Part shown: piece after piece, positions 36,010-45,447 of the stretch | Position numbering within the stretch: position 1 is the first letter of the stretch | Layout of the letters: every line of letters starts with the position of its first letter | Origin: Acarospora socialis | Taxonomy: Eukaryota; Ascomycota; Lecanoromycetes; Acarosporales; Acarosporaceae | Length of the DNA stretch: 64,000 nt | Assembly (NCBI GenBank): GCA_025617375.2 | Contig: JAMYGW020000002.1 | Span: 496,001-560,000, forward strand | Direction of reading: 5' to 3' | The notes under the pieces: generated by a model | Database searches by the model: none | What the model was told of the DNA's origin: nothing | The model's input: the letters and a program-made list of their open reading frames with translations, nothing else | Position numbers and translations under genes: made by a program

Positions 36010-36974
36010 CTACGTACTAAACCTCATCCCCCCATTAGCACACACCACCGACCCCGTACACCACGCCGCATCCTCCAAGCAAAGCATCGCCACCACGCCC
36101 GCAATCTCATAATCGTACGCCGGCCTGCCCCCCGCCCTCTCCGCGTCCTTCACGAACCCCTCCTCATCGATCCCCTCCCTCACCTTCATCAGCGGCGTCG
36201 TCTGAATAAACGGCTTCACCTGCCGCTGAAACTCCTCGCTCGTGGCCCCATACATTTCCGTCGCGACCGGGCCGGGATTGACGGCATTGACCGTCGCGTT
36301 TTCCGCGAGTTCACGCGCCCACGTGCGCGTCATGGCCTCGAGGGCTGCCTTCGAGCCGCCGTAGACGGACTGCCCGATGGCGCCGATGGTCGAGGAGATG
36401 GAGGAGACGTTGACGATGCGGCCGGAGCGGTCGGTGGGCAGGTAGGGGATCGCGGCCTGGACGAGGAGCAGGGGGCCCAGCACGTTGACCTGGTACAGGG
36501 AGTCGAAGTGGTCGACGGTGATTTCGGGCAGGGCGACGTTGGCGCCGACGCCGGCGTTGTTGATGAGGATGTCGATTTGGAACTTGTGCGTCTTCGGGTG
36601 GGCGAAGTTGTTTTTGGCCGTGGATATGATGTGCGACGGGCCGTTGGGCTTGCCGAGGTCGGCTTGCACGGTGATGGCTTTGATGCCGTGCGAGTCTTGG
36701 AGGGAGGAGGCGAGGTCGGCGGCTTTTTGAGAGGAGGAATCCGACGTGTAGTTGAGGACTAAGGAGGCGCCTTTACTGGCGAGGTTGCGGGCGATGGCGG
36801 CGCCGATTCCTGCGAGGGACTTGTAAGCCGTTATGGTATGTTTGTGGGTATCGATGTGTTTGTATCACCTCTCGACGCCCCGGTCACAATTGCAAGCTTG
36901 CCCTCAAGAGGTCGTGCTACCATGCCCGCGGTAAGGTTGGTCGAAGCCGCCCGTTGGTAACCTGGTCTTGACAT
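36010..36974 (-). CDS. Short-chain dehydrogenase/reductase (second SDR)
   Basis: Classical NADP(H)-type SDR, resembling 3-ketoacyl reductase or sugar/sorbose reductase-like enzymes; substrate unknown. The model is complement of 36010..36809 and 36869..36974, giving 301 aa with one 59-nt intron that falls inside the cofactor motif. TGASRGIG is at residues 31-38, NNAG at 119-122, and catalytic Ser172, Tyr185 and Lys189 (YGGSK) are all in place. AVNPGPVATEMYG follows, as in the family. The start gives MSRPGYQRAAS; a 25-residue N-terminal extension precedes the domain. Its coding DNA is much more GC-rich than the flanks, which creates long antisense open frames. Confidence 0.92.
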
Positions 36975-37681
36975 GTTGCTTGTGGCCCGTAACGAGATCT
37001 TTGCGTTGATATTTGGAGTACTGTAAGGAGAGACAAATTCAATTGGCGGGCACGATGTGAACTATACTGAGTCTGATTTTGGTTGATATACGTTGAGTGG
37101 GTGCAGCCCTTATAGGTACTCGTATATTCCGCCGAGACCCATGCGGAAACACCCAACTTCCGAAAGACCGGAGCTCAAACGAGTACGGAATTACCTTAGT
37201 CATGCGACCGCACTCCGATTACCTTACCTAATGATCATAATCTCAAAGCTGGAAGGATAGGATCCTGTACAGACTCAGGGATCATTCCAAGCAAATCGCT
37301 ATTACACGCAATTGGAGTTGCACAAATATGTGACCCGGTCCAGTCAGTCAGCAGCGAAGGTTGAGACCACATGTTGCTCTTTAACTGCTGCCTACGACCG
37401 TAGCTGGAAGTCGCCGCCGAAATGCCCGACTTGCGGGGTTTCAATCTGAAATGCTTGCAATGCTCTCTCAACTGATTGGTTGAGCTTGCTTTCATGGATG
37501 AATCATATCGCCGACTTCTACGGCTCCAAAGGCCCAAGCCGTTTTTAGCTTGAAGAGTGTTCAGAATCATATGAATATTAATACCCTTTGCCTACATATT
37601 TCTTACCCATTTAACTGTCTTTATCAGCTGTTTCCCTTACTCGGACTGAACATTAAAAACATTTTACCTATACCTATCGAA
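36975..37681. promoter_or_regulatory. Divergent promoter, SDR and PPPY protein
   Basis: About 700 bp between divergent genes. Two copies of a TTACCTTA motif lie at about 37190-37227. The stretch 37560-37680 is AT/pyrimidine-rich, typical of a leader. Nothing else seen. Confidence 0.5.
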
Positions 37682-38632
37682 ATGGATACTCTTCCACCAC
37701 CTCCACCGTACACGCCGAGGGATGATCTCATTCCATCTTCATCAGCTGAGGCATCGCCGACTTCCCGCAACCTATGCCTAAACCAGCCTGAACATGATAG
37801 CGACAACGGACCGAGCCATGATTACTCTGCCTACGAGCAAGTTTTACCAGAAACCGATCCTAATCCAACCGAACCTGACGAGCCGTTACCCGCCTACCAC
37901 CCCGGACCGCACAGGTCGAACGTTGACAGACACATTCACATACCTGACGTTCCCTTGGCCGGCGCCGTGCCACGCGCTCCGTGTGGTCGGTCCATCCCGC
38001 CTGGCGTGTCGAGGCATCCCGCGCCATCTACAGCATGGACAGCTCGCGCTCCATCTTGTCCAGCCAATCTTGCACGGGCATCCTCGCAATCCGCTCCATC
38101 CGGTGTCTCGGCGCTTCAACGGGCAATCGACCTAACCAGACAGTTATCAGAACGCTCAGCGGACCAAGTAGCAAGGTCTGTTCGAGCTGGTCTTACGCCT
38201 CGGTCTGATCGACAACGTCGTCCAGCGCCCATTCGTATTACTTCCTCCTCCTCATCGTCTTCTTTGGAGGAATTTCTACCGGTTCCAGACTATAGAGCCC
38301 TCGACAACCTCAACCTCACTACTTTACACACGTCCATTGCGAACCTGATGCGTGATCCCGGCAATCAGGATGAGATCCTCCAGGCTGTGAGTCAACTTCG
38401 CGATGACCTACACAATCGACGCGATCAGGTCATCCCGAAGCAGCCGGTGAGGGAATTCAAAGCTGAGATTCTCGCCAATAGGAAGAAGGTCAGGGCTATG
38501 AGGGAGGAGGTAAAGGCGGCTAAGAAGGCCGAGGACAAGCAAAGCAGACGTGAAAAGCGAGCCGAGAAAAGGACAGTGAAAAGGGGCTTGATTACGGAAA
38601 GGGGGGACAACGTCTGGACTTCACCAGCATGA
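37682..38632 (+). CDS. Uncharacterised PPPY-motif coiled-coil protein
   Basis: No family recognised. A single exon gives 316 aa from the ATG in an A-rich context at 37682; the open frame extends further up through an AT-rich leader, which is unlikely to be coding. The N-terminus MDTLPPPPPYTPRDD contains a PPPY motif, and LPAYHPG near residue 78 is a weaker LPxY-like site. Both are ligands for WW domains such as those of Rsp5. The centre is Pro/Ser/Arg-rich. Residues ~200-310 are helical and charged, ending with KKAEDKQSRREKRAEKRTVK. There is no transmembrane segment or signal peptide. A role as an Rsp5 substrate or adaptor is speculation. Confidence 0.65.
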   Translation: MDTLPPPPPYTPRDDLIPSSSAEASPTSRNLCLNQPEHDSDNGPSHDYSAYEQVLPETDPNPTEPDEPLPAYHPGPHRSNVDRHIHIPDVPLAGAVPRAPCGRSIPPGVSRHPAPSTAWTARAPSCPANLARASSQSAPSGVSALQRAIDLTRQLSERSADQVARSVRAGLTPRSDRQRRPAPIRITSSSSSSSLEEFLPVPDYRALDNLNLTTLHTSIANLMRDPGNQDEILQAVSQLRDDLHNRRDQVIPKQPVREFKAEILANRKKVRAMREEVKAAKKAEDKQSRREKRAEKRTVKRGLITERGDNVWTSPA

Positions 38633-38797
38633 AAAGCATTTCTGGTGATAGGGTTATTTATCTTTACATGCAGTACTTACTACTGTCAATCAATTTCTTT
38701 ATATCTGGTGTTTAAAGTAAGTTCGTAATGTTAAACTCACGGACGGACTAGGTATTGTAGTTACAGCAGATGACGAACTTTTCAAGGTTGGTGCTTT

Positions 38798-39326
38798 TCA
38801 TCGACTCCGTCCAGGAATAGGGGTTCCCGGTTCCGGTGCGGGATGAAAGACTTCGCACTCCCAATCATAAATGTCTAATATTCGCCCGGGCGATGACAAC
38901 CAGGTAGCATCCAAAGGGTCTTCTGTCCACCCGCAGCGGGCCAAGTACGGCAGTTCATCGGATGAAAAGCGCTCGGAAGGATGTCTGCTTGATATTCGTT
39001 CCAATGTCACCCAGAACCGCGACCATTCCTCCATAGGGTCTTATGCATGCTAAAACGCACGTAATGCTCGAACCGCCAAAGAATCCTTCGGCCCCCAGAC
39101 TCGGCAGCGTGAATCGAAGGCGGATGTTTAACACAGTCTCATTTCGCATTTCACTGATGTCATGTAATAATGAAAGGACGTTGGCTCCAAATCTGGCAGC
39201 GTTGGTTCAGATACAGCTATTTTGATGTCTCATTGATAGCTGAGCCACAGTTTGCTGGCATGATATCTTCATTCTCCAACACCTGTCATACGGTCTAAGC
39301 AAGGCATCCATATCTTCCATCTCCAT
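38798..39326 (-). pseudogene. Possible broken or misresolved small gene
   Basis: Coding-like sequence in two frames. From an ATG at 39326, exon one (39283..39326) joins exon two at 39192 with GT-AG borders and gives MEMEDMDALLRPYDRFGANV, continuing open with NETVLNIRLRFTLPSLGAEG. Near 39060-39025 the plausible frame shifts by one base to MEEWSRFWVTLERISSRHPS, which runs to a stop at 38798. Only introns of 34 nt or less would bridge the shift, which is too short. So it is a decayed gene, an assembly error, or two chance frames. No family recognised. Confidence 0.35.
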
Positions 39327-39423
39327 TTCACTCAACCCGATCCCAAGTCTATCGCCGACATTACAGCGTCAATTCATGTGTAGACTTCTCAGCTATCTCG
39401 GCTTACGTTTCGCTTCTCAAGGC

Positions 39424-40057
39424 ATGGCAGAGACACATGACGCCGAAAAACACGGCGGTGAGTTTTCCCATACATCGGCTTGGGCGCAGAAAGGGCTGAT
39501 ATCTTTCAGAAGCCGAGCCATCACCACCCTCCATTTCTATCCATCTTAAACTGTCCTCAAATGTGCTCCGCCGCTCCGACAAGGAGCTCATCTCGTTGGT
39601 CGTCACGACGCAGCTGTTGCACAGCACTCATCCAGTCACGCTCGACGTACGCGGCCAGTTTCGAGCCGAGACGGTCCTCGAGGACGCTTTCCGTTTCCAG
39701 CACTTCGAGTGGTTCGACCTCACCACCGGCCAAGTCGTCGAGATGGAGCCGCATGAAGGCTTGTGTGACCCGGGCGACGAGCTGCATCCATACCAAGTCA
39801 TCACGCTCCGGCCAGGCTCCCCGCTGGTGACATCCCAAGTGTTCGATCCCATCTCGCCGCTCTGCGACCCGGTGATGGTCCTGAGGTCCGGACACGAGTA
39901 CCGGATTAGACTCAAGCCACGGCAGGTCTGGTGGATTGCCAAAACGACAGAGGAGCTTTTTGGGGACGAGGATTACATTCTGGTGAATGACCTACCTGAT
40001 GTCCCTTTTGTGCATTTGGAGTCTGCAGATGAGCTGAGACTAAAAGTCGAGGATTGA
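39424..40057 (+). CDS. Uncharacterised fungal protein, member B of a local two-gene family
   Basis: No named family recognised. The exons are 39424..39457 and 39510..40057, giving 193 aa. The 52-nt intron gives MAETHDAEKHGEAEPSPPS at the start; the exon-two frame alone has only a non-native internal start. From about residue 18 the protein is beta-rich and parallels the product at 31700-32353: ISIHLKLSSNVLRRSDKEL, LVVTTQLLHSTHPVTLDVR, HFEWFDLTTGQVV, ITLRPGSPLVTSQVFDP and VLRSGHEYRIRLKP. The paired proteins sit 7 kb apart in opposite orientation. No signal peptide, membrane segment or catalytic motif is visible. Confidence 0.75.
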
Positions 40058-40666
40058 AGGATGATCTGTTCTTAATATGCACTTCAAACATATGTATCTT
40101 CATTCCTAGGCTCGGTGAAGTTCTTCTACTTTCATCAGACAAGAGATCAAGATTTAACTTCAATATATGACTTTGAGCAATGTAGTAATCAAAGTGATCT
40201 TAAAACTGTTATTTCTCAGTCCATTACTTTATTGCACTTCTGAGTTGACTTTAGGCTGAGATAAGCCTCAGCCATTAGTCCAGTCAGGGCCATGGTATCA
40301 GCGCACCCGAGACAGTGGTGGAAAGTGATATCGTTCATTTGGGACGGATTGGACTTGCGACTCGCGAGCGTTGGTTTGTGATGCTCTCTCAACAGCATGT
40401 TATTAAACCTAGCTCCCTTACTGAAGCTGGTTATAGTTGGTGGCCCAAACTGGGGTTGAGTCTTGCTCAACCGCGCACGGCAAGCGGCGCATGAGATGGA
40501 GATAACCAGGTAGAATATTTTGTCAGGTCCAGCGATGGCGTGCGATACCCTAGATAGGCCCAAAACTCAATGCTAGCCTCTCTTCCCAAGTTACTCACTG
40601 AAGTCTATAAATCGCATGGAGTGTAAATGCTACAGTAGGTATCGTGCAATCAACCAGCCTCTATCG
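40058..40666. other. Intergenic between convergent genes
   Basis: About 610 bp between two stop codons. Short ORFs here are unconvincing. Nothing else seen. Confidence 0.5.
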
Positions 40667-41473
40667 TCAATGCTGACTCTCATTCCTTTCCACCAGATCT
40701 CCCACGCCCAGACCCCGACCCACCTTGACCTTCCTCTTCTTCGCTTTGCCCTTCTTCTCCTTCTCCTCACCCTCCCCTTTCTTTCCCACATCGCCCACGC
40801 CTTCCCCTTCGTCCTTGGCCCCATCTTCGCGCGAATCCCCATCACTTTCCGCATCCAGCGCCTCCTCTCGTATATAGCTCAGATCCATCTTCATACTGTA
40901 CGCGTCCTCCCCATCGGCGTAATATTTCGCCTCGATCTTCTCGACCTTGAAGCCCAGCGTGTCCCGATACAGACGCAGGGCCGCGACGTTCGAGACACGG
41001 ACGTGTAAGGAGACGTAGTGCGCGCCGAACGTCTCGACCATTGCCCTTTCTGATTCACGGGAACAATCATCCAATCAGCCTTCCGCTCTCCCTGAGACGT
41101 GTCCTCCCCTACTCCCCTCCCTCATCACTGCACAGACACCAGGAAGAAAGAGGCACCTACGACTCTGCCGCATCAACTTCTCCGCCAGCCCCAACCGCCG
41201 ATGCGTCCGCATGACGCTCAAACTCGTGATATGACCGTGCTGCACCCCGTCCGCCGGCTCCTCCTCCATCTTGGCCAGCACATAGCCGACGATCTTGGGG
41301 GGGTCGTAGGGGGTTTTCTTGGGGCGGGAGGCGTCGACGGCGACGTAGGAGAGCTGCGGCCAAGACAGGGCGTGGTAGAGGTAGTATTTGCAGAAGTAGT
41401 TTTCCGGCAGGTTGGTGATGTTGGCGGTTTGCACGTGCGGGATGTCGGAGGGGTGGAGGAGGCGGATGTCCAT
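40667..41473 (-). CDS. NAA10: N-alpha-acetyltransferase catalytic subunit NAA10/ARD1
   Basis: Catalytic subunit of the NatA complex, which acetylates nascent protein N-termini at the ribosome. The model is complement of 40667..41049 and 41161..41473, giving 231 aa with a 111-nt intron. The GNAT fold covers residues 1-150. NLPENY at 21-26 holds the substrate-loop glutamate Glu24. The acetyl-CoA motif RRLGLA is at 92-97, followed by LMRQSQRAMVE across the junction. [19 protein letters not shown] and [19 protein letters not shown] are typical. The C-terminal tail (~155-231) is highly charged, Lys/Glu/Gly-rich, as in other Naa10 proteins. Confidence 0.95.
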
Positions 41474-42035
41474 AGTTGGGGAGTGAGGGGAGTGGGATGT
41501 GGTATAAGGATAAGAGGTGGTTATGAAAGTGGAAGTTTGTTGCCGTGGTACTCGTACTGTCAGGCGTGGAAAAGCCGGGCTGAGATGTATAGGGCTGCAG
41601 ATCGGACAAATTGTCTGTTCTAAGATAGAGTACTCGTACCAATCGGCAGCGCGCCAGGCTTAGCGAAGGAGATCGACAACCGCCCTCCGCTCCCGCAGTG
41701 TCTGACGCTAATGGATATCAAGAAGCGCACAGTCCATTGATCTTCAGGATATGATGGGTAACCATTACCTCCTAGATGACTCTCTATCATGGCAGCCTTC
41801 TCTATTTGTCCGAATGATAATGGATCGAATGCGGCTTTACGGTCGGTACCTGCGTACCGATGTGAAATCAGGAAACCGCTATCCACGCTAACGACGTCAC
41901 AAGCTTGGAGCTTCAGAAGTTCCCGATTCGGTAGTTGCGATTGAGTGTTAGAGGTTTGTTTGTGTTGCAAAACAATTCACTAGATTCACTGGCGCACATA
42001 ACATCAACACTTCTCTCTTCTTCTCTTCTACATCT
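41474..42035. other. Intergenic, NAA10 promoter side
   Basis: Region between the NAA10 start and the tandem repeat array. A 116-codon minus-strand open frame at 41620-41970 has no recognisable protein and no conserved look. Its bases 41474-41640 contain the NAA10 leader. Confidence 0.5.
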
Positions 42036-42990
42036 CTCAACTCCACTCGGTCGTCACACTTTGAACTGCTTTACAGAGCATTCGAAAGTAGCGACCCTTT
42101 TCAGACTCAATCGGTCGTCTTGAGACATACTTCGAACTCCATTGCAAAGGCGCACAAAAGTGGTCTTCTTCTTCAAGCTTAAAACTCACTTCTTGACTGA
42201 GACGCGATTTAAATCTCGAGCTCACTTGTTTCATACTCTTCTGATTTCTTCTCGGGACCTTCGATAGTAGCTACGCTTTTCAGACTTGAACAGTTACCTT
42301 GATACATTACTTCGAACCCAGTTCCGAAGGCGCGCGAAAGTGTTTACCTTCTGCAAGCTCAATATTCACTCTTGCAATTGGAAACCAACACTTCTCACCT
42401 TCTACTTCGTTCAACCCCACTCATTCGACACGGTGTCAATCGCTTTACGGAACGCTCGATACCAGCTACGCTTTCAGACTCAGCGATTACCTTGACACAT
42501 TACCTCGAACTTCGTTTACAAAGGCGCACAAATTTGATCCCCTTCTTCAAGCTTAAGACTCAAATCTCCATTGAGACGCGACTTGAGCTTCGTTCTCATT
42601 ACACTTTCGATTGCTTTACAGGCTGCTTCACGGGGACTCGACGGTAGCTACGCCTTTCAGACTCAAACGGTTACCCTTACTTCGAACTCCGTTCCAAAGC
42701 ACACGAAAGTGTTCACCTTCTTCAAGTTCAAGACTCATCTCGATTGCGCGTACCGAATCTCATTCTCACAACACTTTCAACTGCTATAAAGGATATTCAA
42801 CAGTAGCTACGCCTCTCAGACTCAAACAGCTACCTTACTTCGCACTCCGTTCTAGAGGCACACACAAGCATTCACCGTCTTCAGGCTCAAGATTCACTTC
42901 TCCATTGGAACGCGCCGTGATTCTCAAACGTCACTTGTTCTATACACTTTCGATTGCTTCACGGGAAGTCAGGGTTGTTCCGTTCATCCA
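42036..42990 (+). repeat. Diverged tandem array, about 180-bp unit, five copies
   Basis: Five diverged copies, plus a weak sixth, of one unit lie head to tail. The anchor AGTAGCTACGC followed by TTTCAGACT occurs near 42088, 42266, 42463, 42643 and 42802, so spacing is 178, 197, 180 and 159 bp. Other parts recur in order in each unit: TTGCTTTACAG-like, TACTTCGAACTCCGTT, AAAGGCGCACGAAAGTG, TTCTTCAAGCTCAAGACTCA and GAGACGCGACTT. The array ends about 180 bp before the ATG at 43171. Reading frames are interrupted and unit lengths are not all multiples of three, so it does not look coding. Confidence 0.85.
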
Positions 42991-43170
42991 GTCAGAGAAG
43001 TCACCTTAAGTGTATACTACGAACTGCCATACCAAAGCTAGGGTATTTTGTCCTGTACAAGCAACATTCACTCTTCAACAGAAGCGCGCCCTAAATTTTG
43101 ACTCCAGCTACTAGCTACTCCTTCGTGCTACACCATCACATCAAAGTATCTCCGAGTCCTAGTCGACGCA

Positions 43171-44658
43171 ATGGCGGAACCCCAAGAGACCCAGTATGTG
43201 CCATCGTGGACGATTGCCATGGAAAAGATAAAGAAAGATGACGAAGACCGAGCTAGAAGGATCGCTGAAAGGCAAAAGAAAGAGAAAGCTAGAGCTAAGA
43301 AGCTCAAGAAAGCCTCTATGGGGAAGGGGCCCGTCGGCGACCAAAAGAATGGCGTCAGCAAAATTGGAGGCGGAATCCCATACGAAGACGATGAAGACGA
43401 CGATTTGGATACTCCCCGCGCGCCACGAGAGCTAGGAATCAATGAGCTCATCAAGAAAGCAAAGGAAACCTTCGCGAAGAACAAGGCGAGACGAGAAGAT
43501 GGAGAAGTCGCGCGTCGTACTGAAGCCGCTCGCGTTGAGATGCGTCTTGAGCTTGAGGAAGAGCAGAGAGCCTACCTGGCATCCGTCGTACACAAGGAGG
43601 CAATCGCACAGTTAAAGAACGAACTGAGAGCACAGGCGATGGAGGAGTTGAAAGCGGAAATCTACGAGCAAGGCGTCAAAGACTTCCTTGCCATGAACGA
43701 AGCCAAGATGAAGGAGCAGCTCGAAAAGCACCTTCTCGCCCACCTCACCGAACACCTACCAGCGCAGCTCGCAGCAGAACTCAAGCCGGAAGTCGAACAG
43801 AAGCTGAGACAAGAGCTCGAGGGCGAAGTTCGCGCACAACTGATGAGGGAACTGCCGGCCAAGCTGGCACCAAAGATCGAAGCCGCCCTCAAGCCCAAGA
43901 TCGAAGAGCGACTTCACCAGGAACTCAGCGCGAAACTCGAGGAAGACCAGCGCGCGAGAGCAGACCTGAAGCGCGCCTCACCGGACGACGACTTCCCTCG
44001 CGACAACAAGCGCCGCCGCCCCTCCTACGACTACGACGGCGAGCACTCCGGCGACCACGAGGAGCGCGTCGCCAGCCTCCTCGAGCGAGCCCTCCCCTCC
44101 GCGTACGACGACCTTCCCGACTATGAAGACGTCGTCGGCGCGGAGGAGGAGGTGCTGGCGGCTCCAAAGGAGAAGAGGGAGGAGGGGCCGCCCACGCCCA
44201 ACGAAGACGAGGTCTTCGACATCCGCGCCTACCACCGCCAACAGGCGCTCAAGCGCGGGCGGCCCGTCGAGGAAGACGAGGAGGGCGACGACGATGACTT
44301 CGAGATCCGGAAGAAGCTCGTCGACGCTTTTTGGGCGTCGATGGACTCCCCTCCCCCCTCCCCCTCCCCCTCCGCCACCCCGTCCGCCTCGCCGTCGCTC
44401 GTTGACGAGGGCCGCAAGGGCGACAACGGCGTGGGGCATTGGGAGGAGGTGGACGGGGAGTCGGAGTGGGTCAGTGCGGAGGGGCCGGAGACGACGGACG
44501 GGGAGGATGATGAGGAGGGTGAGGAGGATGATGAGGAGGAGGATGAGGAGGAGGAGGAGGAGGAGGAAGAGGAAGAAGAAGAAGAGGAAGGGGAGGGGGT
44601 CGAGGTGCGAGGCTCCTCGAAAGAGGACGCCATCCTCCTCGACTCGGACCCCGAGTAG
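43171..44658 (+). CDS. Uncharacterised highly charged coiled-coil protein
   Basis: No family recognised. A single exon gives 495 aa. Residues ~20-55 are Lys-rich. A long charged helical region (~85-265) is dominated by Glu, Lys, Leu and Ala, with a repeated pattern such as ELKPEVEQKLRQELE and ALKPKIEERLHQELS; this predicts a coiled coil. A basic patch NKRRRPSYD (~278) may be a nuclear signal. The C-terminal ~140 residues are very acidic, with a run of more than 20 Asp/Glu near 450-475. The last residues DAILLDSDPE resemble a SUMO-interacting motif (hydrophobic core then acidic). Its 5' side carries the ~180-bp repeat array. Nuclear role is inference. Confidence 0.75.
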   Translation: MAEPQETQYVPSWTIAMEKIKKDDEDRARRIAERQKKEKARAKKLKKASMGKGPVGDQKNGVSKIGGGIPYEDDEDDDLDTPRAPRELGINELIKKAKETFAKNKARREDGEVARRTEAARVEMRLELEEEQRAYLASVVHKEAIAQLKNELRAQAMEELKAEIYEQGVKDFLAMNEAKMKEQLEKHLLAHLTEHLPAQLAAELKPEVEQKLRQELEGEVRAQLMRELPAKLAPKIEAALKPKIEERLHQELSAKLEEDQRARADLKRASPDDDFPRDNKRRRPSYDYDGEHSGDHEERVASLLERALPSAYDDLPDYEDVVGAEEEVLAAPKEKREEGPPTPNEDEVFDIRAYHRQQALKRGRPVEEDEEGDDDDFEIRKKLVDAFWASMDSPPPSPSPSATPSASPSLVDEGRKGDNGVGHWEEVDGESEWVSAEGPETTDGEDDEEGEEDDEEEDEEEEEEEEEEEEEEEGEGVEVRGSSKEDAILLDSDPE

Positions 44659-45447
44659 GAGGGCGGGCCGTCGGTGCGGATGGGGATGGCGGGCGGTGGG
44701 CGGGGCGGGGGGATGGGAAGGGGAGGACGATAACCAATGACGACGACGACGACCCTCATGACCACGATACCCCCTCTGCACAACCGAGCGAGCGATGGCG
44801 TTGGTGGTCTCCCTGGTGTTTTTTTTTTTTTTCTTTTCTTTGTACCCTTCCTCTCCTTTCTCGTCCAAAGGTTGGTCCACCACGGCAAGTCGATCCGCGT
44901 TTTTCGCTGGATCCTTGTCGCGTTGCATGGGCACTTTGGACGAGGGGGCAGGGGAGGGGGAGCGGGGTTGTGGGCGCGTGGGTTGGTGGGGAGGTTGGTC
45001 TCGCTCTTTACGGGCTTGTAGGCACTCTTTGTGTGGGCTGGTGCCGGGGTTGGTGTATGTCGTTCGTGTTCAGGGTTGTACTCTAGAGGTTGCGTGTGTT
45101 GTCGTGTGTTTTTGTACGTATGTATTTGTAGAGAAAATGCACATATTTAAGAAAAGTCACTGCTTGTTCGTGTGAAACGAGCTTTTCTCAGTAACGGGAT
45201 CTCCGGTGAGCTGATGAGCTGGTGACTGCTTGGTGGAAACGATATCTAATCATATCTCTTACAGGAAGCTGCTGCCTCCGGGCTCCTTATATACTCTGCA
45301 TGTGAAGAAATTGCATACCAAAAGTGCTCCGTCACTTCGTCTGAGTTCTCTGTCCAGGTGCTTGCTACCACGGCCTGGGTACTCGCAACTCCAACCCCCT
45401 TTTCTACGCTATGCTATGCTCTGAAAAGTCTATCCCACCCCACACTC
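44659..45447. other. Intergenic between convergent genes
   Basis: About 790 bp between two stop codons. It has a 13-base or longer T run near 44819-44832 and a GT-rich stretch from 45040 to 45130. Nothing else seen. Confidence 0.5.

Noticed and set aside
35809-36762. 317-codon plus-strand open frame
   Set aside because: It is antisense to the GC-rich SDR gene, which has full catalytic motifs. Low-stop antisense frames are expected there.
41620-41970. 116-codon minus-strand open frame
   Set aside because: No recognisable motif, no support from splice partners, and it lies in the NAA10 upstream region.
42036-42990. CRISPR array
   Set aside because: Units are long, diverged and lack short identical repeats with unique spacers; the genome is eukaryotic.
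44819-44832. Long T run as a poly(A) tail of a retroposed element
   Set aside because: No element body, flanking duplication or coding remnant is visible next to it.
43978-44934. 318-codon minus-strand open frame
   Set aside because: Antisense to the acidic C-terminus of the coiled-coil gene; its residues are low-complexity Ser/Leu/Val/Arg runs made by GAG/GAC codons on the other strand.
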